Assembly (NCBI GenBank): GCA_002413265.1 | Contig: DHWR01000079.1 | Location: 326-10,472, forward strand | Length of the DNA stretch: 10,147 nucleotides | From: Chloroflexi bacterium UBA5177 | GTDB lineage: Bacteria; Chloroflexota; UBA5177 | Direction: 5' to 3' | Shown here: piece after piece, positions 1-5,384 of the stretch | How the letters are laid out: each line of letters begins with the position of its first letter | Numbering within the stretch: the first letter of the stretch is position 1 | The notes under the pieces: model-generated | Told to the model about the DNA's origin: nothing | Seen by the model: only the letters and a program-made list of their open reading frames with translations | Databases searched by the model: none | Translations under genes and position numbers: made by a program

Positions 1-317
1 CGGCCGCGGCCGAGATCGCCGCCGCGCTTCCGCAGTCGCGGGTGCTCAAGGCGTTCAACACGAACTTCGCAGCGCTGTATGAACGAATAGACGCGGAACC
101 CGTGCGCCCCGGCACCCTGTTCGCGTCGGATCCCGAGGCTCGCGACATCACAGAGCAGCTGATCCACGACGCCGGGTTCGATCCGATCTACCTCGGTGAT
201 CTCGGCCAAGCCCGTTTGCTGGAGAGTTTGATCGGGGTGACGATGGGCGTCGCCCAGGGAGGGCTTGGGCCGTTCTTCTACCGCTTCAGCCGCCCCGGTG
301 GGTTGTCGGTCGGGTGA
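1..317 (+). CDS. NADP oxidoreductase, coenzyme F420-dependent-like (3' fragment)
   Basis: The reading frame is open from the left edge (first full codon at base 3) to a TGA at 315-317. It gives about 104 C-terminal residues of a protein whose N-terminal Rossmann nucleotide-binding part lies outside the window. Visible landmarks are a VLKAFNT strand-turn near residue 14 of the fragment, then a stretch about a partner value and loss of atoms typical of the family (LFASDPEAR, then AGFDPIYLGDLGQARLLE). This layout resembles the second half of F420-dependent NADP reductase-like and related NAD(P)-binding proteins of about 200 residues. Such proteins move hydride between NADP and F420 or another substrate in the cytosol; which substrate applies here cannot be read from the fragment. 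An internal GTG at 42 is probably not the start, because homology-like sequence continues upstream of it. The family call comes from recognising the pattern, not from a search. Confidence 0.7.
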   Translation, partial: AAAEIAAALPQSRVLKAFNTNFAALYERIDAEPVRPGTLFASDPEARDITEQLIHDAGFDPIYLGDLGQARLLESLIGVTMGVAQGGLGPFFYRFSRPGGLSVG

Positions 318-389
318 TGTAGCTGGCCCTCGCGGTCGGCACCCGCATGGCGCACTCAATCGAGCCCAGCGGCCTGGAACATCTTGCCA

Positions 390-635
390 ATGTATCTATA
401 CCCCGTGGGAATTAGGCAGTTGAAACCACGGAATCCCCGCTCATTGGGCGGCATTTACCAAGAGCTATCGAGTCTCGCCGACGTCTTGCCCGCCGAAGAC
501 CGCGAAGCAGCGAGGGGGATGATCTTGGAGTGCGGTTCCGTGGTAGCCGTGCGGTGGGGCCCCAAGCGTGAAACGGAGATGGCTTCGTGCGGTAAGCTAA
601 ACGAGTCGTCGCGGCCTCACGATTGTCAGGTCTGA
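390..635 (+). CDS. Doubtful small ORF, 81 residues, unrecognised
   Basis: An ATG at 390 (alternatively a TTG at 384) opens a frame that ends in TGA at 633-635. The product would be a small soluble protein with no signal peptide or membrane segment. It has a fairly hydrophilic middle (LADVLPAEDREAARGM) followed by a hydrophobic strand (GSVVAVRWG). I do not recognise the sequence. There is only a weak ribosome-binding site upstream (CTGGA), and the last bases run into the inverted repeat at 599-642. Codon use is mixed rather than strongly GC-ending like the neighbouring genes. It may be a decayed remnant or chance; the call is kept only because no other gene occupies the gap. Confidence 0.2.
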   Translation: MYLYPVGIRQLKPRNPRSLGGIYQELSSLADVLPAEDREAARGMILECGSVVAVRWGPKRETEMASCGKLNESSRPHDCQV

Positions 636-642
636 CTCGTTT
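599..642. repeat. 9-bp inverted repeat AAACGAGTC / GACTCGTTT
   Basis: The arms lie at 599-607 and 634-642 and are perfectly complementary, separated by 26 bases that could add a short inner CCT/AGG pairing. The right arm continues into a short T run (TTTT at 640-643), so on the + strand it vaguely resembles a terminator with an oversized loop. It could equally be a split operator about 90 bases ahead of the ABC ATPase start. The repeat is plain in the sequence; its role is inference. Confidence 0.4.
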
Positions 643-731
643 TCAGTCTTGAGCCGGCTGTACGACGCGAGCAAGTGCGCTCGACATCGCTCTATCGCTG
701 AGCGGCCTATCCCCGGAGGAAGGGGGAGACC

Positions 732-1730
732 GTGGTCAAGCCTGTAATTCACGTTGACCAGTTGACAAAAACCTACGTGATCCCTGAGCGTGAGGGCGGT
801 CTCAAGGCCGCGCTCCGGTCCTTGGTACACCGCAAATGGCGAGACGTCAAGGCTGTGGACCACATCTCCTTTGACATTCAGCCAGGAGAGGTCGTGGGAT
901 TTCTGGGACCGAACGGAGCCGGAAAGACCACCACGCTGAAGATGCTGTCGGGCCTGTTGCACCCAACAAGCGGCGAGGTCACGGTTCTAGGGTTTGTCCC
1001 ACAACGGCGTGACAAAGCCTACCTAAAGCAGATCACCCTGGTGATGGGCAATCGAAACCAGCTTCAGTGGGATCTGCCCGCCCTCGATTCGTTTGAGCTG
1101 AACCGGGCGATCTATCGAATACCGACTCGGCAGTTTCGAGAGACGCGAGACGAGTTCATCGAGCTGCTCGACCTGCAGGATCTGGTGAGGAAACCCGTGC
1201 GCAATCTCTCTCTGGGTGAGCGCATGAAGGTCGAGATAGCCGCGTCTCTTTTGCAGCGCCCTCAGGTGCTCTATCTGGACGAGCCGACCATCGGGCTGGA
1301 CGTCACGATGCAGGCTCGCATTCGCAGCTTCATCGCCGAGTACAACCGCCGGCACGACGCGACTGTGCTCCTGACGAGCCACTACATGGCAGACGTGGAA
1401 GCTCTCTGCAAGCGAGTGATCGTCATCCATCACGGACATCTGCTGTTCGACGGGTCGCTGGCGGATCTGGTGGCCAGATTCGCCGCCTTCAAGACCATCG
1501 GGGTCACGCTCGAGGACACCTCCGCCGATCTCTCTCGATACGGCGAGATCATGAGCGTCGACAGCGATCGGGTTACCTTGCGCGTGCCGAAGACTGAGAC
1601 TCCGAGAGTCACCGCGCGTCTCTTGGCCGATCTCCCGGTGATGGACCTAACCGTCGAGGAGCCCCTGATTGAGGACGTGATCCGGCAGGTTTTTGCGCAG
1701 GAGGCGCCTCTCGAGGAACTTCCGGCATGA
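732..1730 (+). CDS. ABC-2 exporter ATP-binding protein (COG4586 type)
   Basis: This is the ATPase subunit of a three-gene ABC-2 exporter and would hydrolyse ATP on the cytoplasmic face to drive the two permeases encoded next. The 332-residue product has a complete nucleotide-binding domain: Walker A GPNGAGKT at 59-66, a Q-loop around Q110 in a GNRNQLQWDLP context, the signature LSLGERMK at 159-166 (a variant of LSGGQ), Walker B plus catalytic glutamate in VLYLDEPT at 179-186, a D-loop, and the switch histidine H217. The insert between the first strand and Walker A (about 18-40) and the NRNQLQWDLP motif are characteristic of the COG4586 family. A C-terminal extension of about 75 residues follows the core. 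The GTG start at 732 sits behind a purine-rich GGAGGAAGGGGGAG tract. The stop overlaps the next start as ATGA. The substrate is unknown; related operons are annotated as uncharacterised ABC-2 exporters. Confidence 0.95.
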   Translation: MVKPVIHVDQLTKTYVIPEREGGLKAALRSLVHRKWRDVKAVDHISFDIQPGEVVGFLGPNGAGKTTTLKMLSGLLHPTSGEVTVLGFVPQRRDKAYLKQITLVMGNRNQLQWDLPALDSFELNRAIYRIPTRQFRETRDEFIELLDLQDLVRKPVRNLSLGERMKVEIAASLLQRPQVLYLDEPTIGLDVTMQARIRSFIAEYNRRHDATVLLTSHYMADVEALCKRVIVIHHGHLLFDGSLADLVARFAAFKTIGVTLEDTSADLSRYGEIMSVDSDRVTLRVPKTETPRVTARLLADLPVMDLTVEEPLIEDVIRQVFAQEAPLEELPA

Positions 1731-2530
1731 CGGCGTACTTTGACGTCTACCGCCAGCTCATGAAGATCGGCGTCATGGCGGAGATCCAGTACCGCGTCAG
1801 CACGTACTTCTACATGATCGGGATGATCACCGAGCCGGTCATCTATCTCGTCGTGTGGTCGACGATTGCCAGATCCCACGGAGGCTCGGTGGGAGGCTAC
1901 ACCGCCGGTCAGTTCGTCGCGTACTACATCGTCTGGACGCTGGTGCGAAATGTGAACATCGTGTTCACGCCCTACGGGTGGGAGGACAGGATCCGCACCG
2001 GCCAGTTTTCGGCGATGCTGCTCAGGCCAATGCACCCGATCCACTGGGATCTGGCGTTTTTCGCGGGCACCAGGATCATGTCCGTGATCATGTGGTTGCC
2101 ACTGGCTGCGATTCTGGTCATCGCCTTTCGGCCGACGATTAGCCCGACCTGGACTCAGGTCCTCGTCTTCTTCTTCGCCATCTGGGGCGCGTATCTCATC
2201 CGCAGCTTCAACCAGTGGATGCTGGGACTCGTCACCTTCTGGACGACGCGGGTGGGCGCCGTCTTTCAGCTCTACATAACCGCGGAGACGCTGCTCTCAG
2301 GGCGTCTCGTGCCGCTCTCACTGATGCCTCACTGGGTGCAGGTTTTGGCGGACTTTCTTCCCTTCCAGTGGACGTTCCAGTTTCCGATCCTGGCTCTCAT
2401 CGGCAAGCTGACGACTCGACAATTGTTTCTCGGCCTCGCCGCGCAGCTGGGGTGGATCCTTGGCGGCATTTTCCTCCTTCAGCTGGTGTGGGCGGCCTGC
2501 TTGCGCAAGTACTCGGCAGTGGGGAACTAA
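1727..2530 (+). CDS. ABC-2 exporter permease, first subunit (COG4587-like)
   Basis: This is an integral membrane subunit of the exporter, 267 residues. About six hydrophobic segments are visible, near residues 27-47, 60-80, 108-133, 142-166, 175-200 and 233-257, which fits the ABC-2 permease fold. The N-terminal amphipathic stretch (EIQYRVSTYFYM) and the segment around GQFSAMLLRPMHPIHW, between the second and third membrane segments, are typical of this permease family; the latter probably lies on the cytoplasmic side where it can contact the ATPase. The ATG at 1727 overlaps the ATPase stop codon by four bases, so translation is probably coupled and the subunits made in fixed proportion. It would pair with the next gene as a heterodimer. 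No substrate can be inferred from the sequence. Confidence 0.9.
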   Translation: MTAYFDVYRQLMKIGVMAEIQYRVSTYFYMIGMITEPVIYLVVWSTIARSHGGSVGGYTAGQFVAYYIVWTLVRNVNIVFTPYGWEDRIRTGQFSAMLLRPMHPIHWDLAFFAGTRIMSVIMWLPLAAILVIAFRPTISPTWTQVLVFFFAIWGAYLIRSFNQWMLGLVTFWTTRVGAVFQLYITAETLLSGRLVPLSLMPHWVQVLADFLPFQWTFQFPILALIGKLTTRQLFLGLAAQLGWILGGIFLLQLVWAACLRKYSAVGN

Positions 2531-2533
2531 CCG

Positions 2534-3319
2534 ATGCACGAAATTCGGCTTGCATGGCTGTTTTTCCGCGTAGGAGCCATGAACGAGCTCCAATATCGCG
2601 TGAACTTCTTCCTGCAGCTATTCCAATCGGTGCTGGCCATCGGAACGGGATTGGTCAGCCTCTGGCTGATATTCAGCCATACCTCGTCGCTGCATGGCTG
2701 GAATCCGGCACAGCTGCTGATAGTTATGGGCGTCTTCACGCTCATGGGCGGTGTGATCCAGACGACGATCCAACCAAACATGACGCAGCTGATCGAAGAC
2801 GTACAGCAAGGGACCTTTGATTACGTGCTGACCAAACCTGCAGACGCCCAGGTACTGGCCAGCATACGCAGGGTCGAGATCTGGCAGTCCGTGGACGTGC
2901 TGACGGGCGTCATTATCGTCCTCATTGGAGTCCTAAGACTGCAATCACAGTTTGGAATCGGTCGGGCCGTCACCTTCCTATTGATGCTGGTGGTCGGAGC
3001 GCTTCTGATCTACTGCTTCTGGATGATTCTGACGACGCTCGCCTTCTGGGTCACCAGCATGTGGCACTTGGTCGAGCTGTTCGCCGGGGTGTACAACGCG
3101 GGCCGGTACCCCGTCGGCATTTATCCGGGATGGCTCCGTTACGGCTTGACGGTCGTGGTGCCCGTTGCTTTTGCGGTGACGGTTCCCTCCGAGGCTCTGA
3201 CTGGCCGCCTCGATACGAAGACGGTGCTGGGCGCCGTAGCCCTCTCGTTGATTCTCGTCACAATCACCCGCGTGTTCTGGAGCTTCGGGCTGCGACGATA
3301 TTCAGGCGCTTCCGCCTGA
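2534..3319 (+). CDS. ABC-2 exporter permease, second subunit (COG3694-like)
   Basis: This is the second membrane subunit of the exporter, 261 residues, starting three bases after the previous stop. Like its partner it has an N-terminal amphipathic NELQYRVNFF stretch, then hydrophobic segments near 26-47, 60-78, 118-136, 145-170, 203-217 and 230-249. The RYPVGIYPGWLR motif (191-202) followed by VVPVAFAVTVPSEALTGRL is a hallmark of the COG3694 / ABC2_membrane_6-type family, which in many genomes is encoded in exactly this ATPase-permease-permease order. The ribosome-binding site is modest (GGGGAA about seven bases upstream), which suggests dependence on coupling to the upstream gene. A later ATG (2579) is possible, but its GGAG lies only two bases away and it would cut the amphipathic start. 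The last 18 bases overlap the end of the convergent tdk gene. Confidence 0.9.
   Translation: MHEIRLAWLFFRVGAMNELQYRVNFFLQLFQSVLAIGTGLVSLWLIFSHTSSLHGWNPAQLLIVMGVFTLMGGVIQTTIQPNMTQLIEDVQQGTFDYVLTKPADAQVLASIRRVEIWQSVDVLTGVIIVLIGVLRLQSQFGIGRAVTFLLMLVVGALLIYCFWMILTTLAFWVTSMWHLVELFAGVYNAGRYPVGIYPGWLRYGLTVVVPVAFAVTVPSEALTGRLDTKTVLGAVALSLILVTITRVFWSFGLRRYSGASA
3302..3319. terminator. Perfect hairpin spanning two convergent stop codons
   Basis: TCAGGCG (3302-3308), loop CTTC, and CGCCTGA (3313-3319) form a perfect 7-bp stem with a four-base loop. On the + strand RNA it may extend by a U-G wobble (3301/3320) and an A-U pair (3300/3321). The outer three bases of each arm are the stop codons: TGA of the permease at 3317-3319, and TGA of tdk as TCA at 3302-3304. 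Neither side is followed by a T run, so it is not a canonical intrinsic terminator. A bidirectional transcript-end or RNA-stabilising hairpin is the likeliest role. Confidence 0.4.
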
Positions 3320-4009
3320 GTCCGGCCCGGTGACCTGGCCCGCCATGTCCGAGGCATCAGCCGGAACCCCGCTGCCGTTCGCCTGGTCTGCAAACAGCCC
3401 CTGCACGACGGATCCGAAGTCGGGCTTGCCTGGAATCTCGTGGCAGTCCGCGCATCTAGCCTCGTAGTATTCGGCTCCGCCGACCATCACTTCGGCGCTG
3501 TCATAGGTGGCCGGGCGGCCGTCGATGAGACGCTGCGGCAGGGTTGCCGTGACTCTCGGGTCCTTGCACTGCATGCAGACGGCCTTCAGCTTCGACACCT
3601 CGTCGGCAACGGCCAGCAACTCGGGCATGCTGCCGAAGGGCTCGCCCCGGAAGTTGCGGTCGAGACCGGCAACCACGACCGTTACGCCGCGGTCGATGAG
3701 CCAAAGGCAGGCATCGGTGATGCCACGGTCGAAGAATTGCGCTTCGTCTATCGCCACAACGTCGGGTAAGCGGGGAGCAAAAGCCAGCATCGAGAGCATT
3801 TCGCGAGCCGTGTCGACCGGATGTGCGGTCCCTCGAATGCCGTCGTGCGAGAAGACGTCGGAGTGACTGTACCGGTCGTCAATCCGAGGCTTGAAAGTCT
3901 TGGTGTGCTGGCCGGCTATCTCCGCTATGTGGACGAGGCGTATGAGCTCGCGAGACTTCCCCGAGAACATCGGTCCACAAATGACCGTAAGTTTGCCCTT
4001 GTTTGGCAT
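3302..4009 (-). CDS. tdk: Thymidine kinase, type II (TK1-like)
   Basis: The enzyme phosphorylates thymidine to dTMP with ATP in the cytosol, for salvage into DNA precursors. The 235-residue product carries the P-loop GPMFSGKS at 12-19, the DEAQFF motif at 88-93 with the presumed catalytic base E89, the GLDRNFRGEPFG segment at 115-126, and a structural zinc site made of C145-x2-C148 and C186-x2-C189. The substrate-binding lasso lies between the two cysteine pairs. The core matches the usual family length of about 190-200 residues; a hydrophilic Gly/Ser/Asp tail of about 30 residues is extra. The ATG at 4007-4009 is supported by GAGGAG (4016-4021) six bases upstream and by a TATAAT box at 4043-4048, so it can be transcribed on its own, although it also lies 72 bases downstream of the response regulator on the same strand. 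Its end overlaps the ABC permease. Confidence 0.95.
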   Translation of the reverse strand: MPNKGKLTVICGPMFSGKSRELIRLVHIAEIAGQHTKTFKPRIDDRYSHSDVFSHDGIRGTAHPVDTAREMLSMLAFAPRLPDVVAIDEAQFFDRGITDACLWLIDRGVTVVVAGLDRNFRGEPFGSMPELLAVADEVSKLKAVCMQCKDPRVTATLPQRLIDGRPATYDSAEVMVGGAEYYEARCADCHEIPGKPDFGSVVQGLFADQANGSGVPADASDMAGQVTGPDSGGSA

Positions 4010-4042
4010 CTGGCACTCCTCGGCCGTGCGCGACTGGACCCG

Positions 4043-4048
4043 ATTATA
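4043..4048 (-). promoter_or_regulatory. Perfect -10 box TATAAT, candidate tdk promoter
   Basis: On the minus strand the hexamer TATAAT stands in otherwise GC-rich sequence in the 72-base gap between the response regulator stop and the tdk start. Transcription would start near 4036 and leave a leader of about 26 bases that contains the GAGGAG ribosome-binding site. The -35 element is weak: TCGACC lies 15 bases upstream, and no better match occurs at 17 bases. The -10 match is direct observation; promoter activity is inferred. Confidence 0.45.
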
Positions 4049-4081
4049 TTCGGCTCGGCGACGGGTCGATGCGCGTCATTT

Positions 4082-5263
4082 CTACGATGTGCCGGGTAGA
4101 TTCGCGGCAACTCTCTCGCGCAGATCGCAGGTCTCGGACGATGGCTCTGCTTCGATCTCAGCTCTCAGGGCTCGACGGCAGTCCTCAAATACCCTCAGGG
4201 CTTCATGCGGCCGGCCGGCGGCAACCAGGTACTCCATAAGACGCCTGTACACCTCTTCTCTCCAGGGCTCTATCCGCAGAATCTTGCGGCAAAAGCCGGC
4301 TGCCTCCTCCGGCAGGCCCTGAGCCGCGCAGATCCGTGCCGCCTCACTTAGCCCATTGAGGTGCGCCTCACGTAGGCGCTCCCGCGTCGCGATCGTCCAT
4401 TCAAAGAATGGATCATCCCGCATGTAGTCGCCCTGATACAGGGCCTCAGCGCTCCGGTAGGCGTGGAGGGCCTCATCGAACCTGCTGTCACGGATGAGCT
4501 CCTGAGCGCGTCTGGAATACTCCTCGAAGGTGTCCACATCGCTCCAGCAAGTAACCGACGAATCGAAGAAATAGGACCCTTCCTGCTGGCCGATTTGCGT
4601 CTGCGTCTTGTCCTTTCGGCCGTGATGTCCGAGCATCTTGCGAAGCTCGTGAATGGCGACGCGCAAACGGTTGGCCGCGACATCCGGGTCGGCCTCAGGC
4701 CAGAGCTCTTCCAGCAGAATGTCCTTGGGGTAGCGCTGCCCGCGGTGCGTGAACAGGAGCTTGAAAATGGTCTTGGCCGGCTTGTTTCGCCACCCTTCGT
4801 CGAAGACCAGGCCCTTGTCTCGATAGACGCGGAGCGATCCGAGCGCGTAGACGCGAAGGGCTTGGTCGCTGGAGGCCTCGAGGCGCGGCGAACGCAGCAT
4901 CAGCCGCTGGAGGCGAATCAGAAGCTCGTCGAGATCAAAGGGCTTCGCAATGAAGTCGCGTAGCTCAGAGTCGAGTGCCCGCAGGATGGTCGGCTGCGGA
5001 CGCTGAGCGCTGATGATCAGAACCGGAAATTCTTGCAGCAGGCTCTGCCGAAGCTGGTCCAGGACGGCGTATCCATCCATCTCAGGCATGGCCAGGTCCA
5101 GCAGCATGGCATCCGGGAGCTGGCCGCCATATTCCAGCCGGTCCATCGCCTCGCGACCGTTTCTCGCAAGCTCCGGATGGTAGCCCTCGTCCTCCAGTAG
5201 ATCTCGGAGGGTTTCTCGGATGTCGGGGTCGTCGTCGACGACCAGCACAGTCGCGCCTTCCAC
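4082..5263 (-). CDS. Response regulator with SARP-type winged helix and BTAD output
   Basis: This is a two-component response regulator and probable transcription factor, 393 residues from the GTG at 5263. Numbered from that start, the receiver domain (about 5-122) has the acidic pocket D10-D12 in VLVVDDDPD, phospho-acceptor D56 in LLDLAMPEMDG, S85 and K107 (AKPF), so the phosphorylation set is complete. A winged-helix DNA-binding domain of the OmpR/SARP type follows (about 136-236; KTIFKLLFTHRGQRYPKDILLEELWP, broken here by the helix-turn-helix loop), then an all-helical bacterial transcriptional activator domain (about 242-385) with TPR-like repeats. This order is SARP-like with a receiver added in front. 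No histidine kinase is encoded in the window. Longer starts exist (ATG 5308, ATG 5326, and a non-ATG codon at 5407 that would overlap the divergent gene), but GGAGG just before 5263 and the family norm favour the short form. Confidence 0.85.
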   Translation of the reverse strand: MEGATVLVVDDDPDIRETLRDLLEDEGYHPELARNGREAMDRLEYGGQLPDAMLLDLAMPEMDGYAVLDQLRQSLLQEFPVLIISAQRPQPTILRALDSELRDFIAKPFDLDELLIRLQRLMLRSPRLEASSDQALRVYALGSLRVYRDKGLVFDEGWRNKPAKTIFKLLFTHRGQRYPKDILLEELWPEADPDVAANRLRVAIHELRKMLGHHGRKDKTQTQIGQQEGSYFFDSSVTCWSDVDTFEEYSRRAQELIRDSRFDEALHAYRSAEALYQGDYMRDDPFFEWTIATRERLREAHLNGLSEAARICAAQGLPEEAAGFCRKILRIEPWREEVYRRLMEYLVAAGRPHEALRVFEDCRRALRAEIEAEPSSETCDLRERVAANLPGTS

Positions 5264-5267
5264 CCAT

Positions 5268-5272
5268 CCTCC
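5268..5272 (-). promoter_or_regulatory. Shine-Dalgarno GGAGG deciding the regulator start
   Basis: On the minus strand GGAGG lies four bases before the GTG at 5261-5263, which begins the protein five residues before the conserved VLVVDD strand. The upstream ATG at 5326 has only a GAGG three bases away. A TACACT hexamer at 5316-5321 on the same strand could act as a -10 box and would start transcription between these candidates, which would exclude the 5326 and longer starts. No matching -35 is clear. Confidence 0.4.
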
Positions 5273-5366
5273 ATGGTCCCAGGTAGGCGTGCAACCGCAC
5301 GCGTCCATCACTAAGAGTGTACCCATATGCCTCGACGAGACTGTCCGCTTGACGGCTCGTAGGATG

Positions 5367-5384
5367 GAAGGATGGTCATCCTTC
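5367..5384. promoter_or_regulatory. 18-bp palindrome over a start codon; candidate operator
   Basis: GAAGGATG-GT-CATCCTTC is an 8-2-8 perfect inverted repeat in the divergent promoter region. Its left arm contains the ATG start codon (5372-5374) of the VWA gene. It also overlaps a tandem pair of AGGATGG heptamers (5361-5367 and 5369-5375). It could be a dimer-binding operator for the divergently encoded regulator, or an RNA hairpin that hides the start. Its geometry is certain; its function is inferred. Confidence 0.4.

Larger units (their letters stand above)
318..731. other. Intergenic region, mostly unexplained
   Basis: This is a 414-base gap between the oxidoreductase-like gene and the ABC operon, long for such a tightly packed window. 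It holds one weak small ORF (390-635), an inverted repeat at 599-642, and a strong purine-rich Shine-Dalgarno tract at 715-728 serving the ABC ATPase. I see no convincing sigma-70-type promoter, no tRNA and no recognised riboswitch. The ABC operon promoter should lie here, most likely downstream of the inverted repeat (about 643-710), but no good -35/-10 pair stands out. Confidence 0.6.

Noticed and set aside
1430..2044. 204-codon open frame on the minus strand across the ATPase-permease junction
   Set aside because: It is antisense to two clearly recognised ABC genes, has no recognisable product, and is of the Arg/His/Asp-rich kind typical of shadows in GC-rich DNA.
2215..2820. 201-codon open frame on the + strand in another frame
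   Set aside because: It overlaps both permeases out of frame, and its Arg/Ala/His-rich composition lacks any known motif.
4463..4963. 166-codon open frame on the + strand
   Set aside because: It is antisense to the winged-helix and BTAD part of the response regulator, whose domain motifs are unmistakable.
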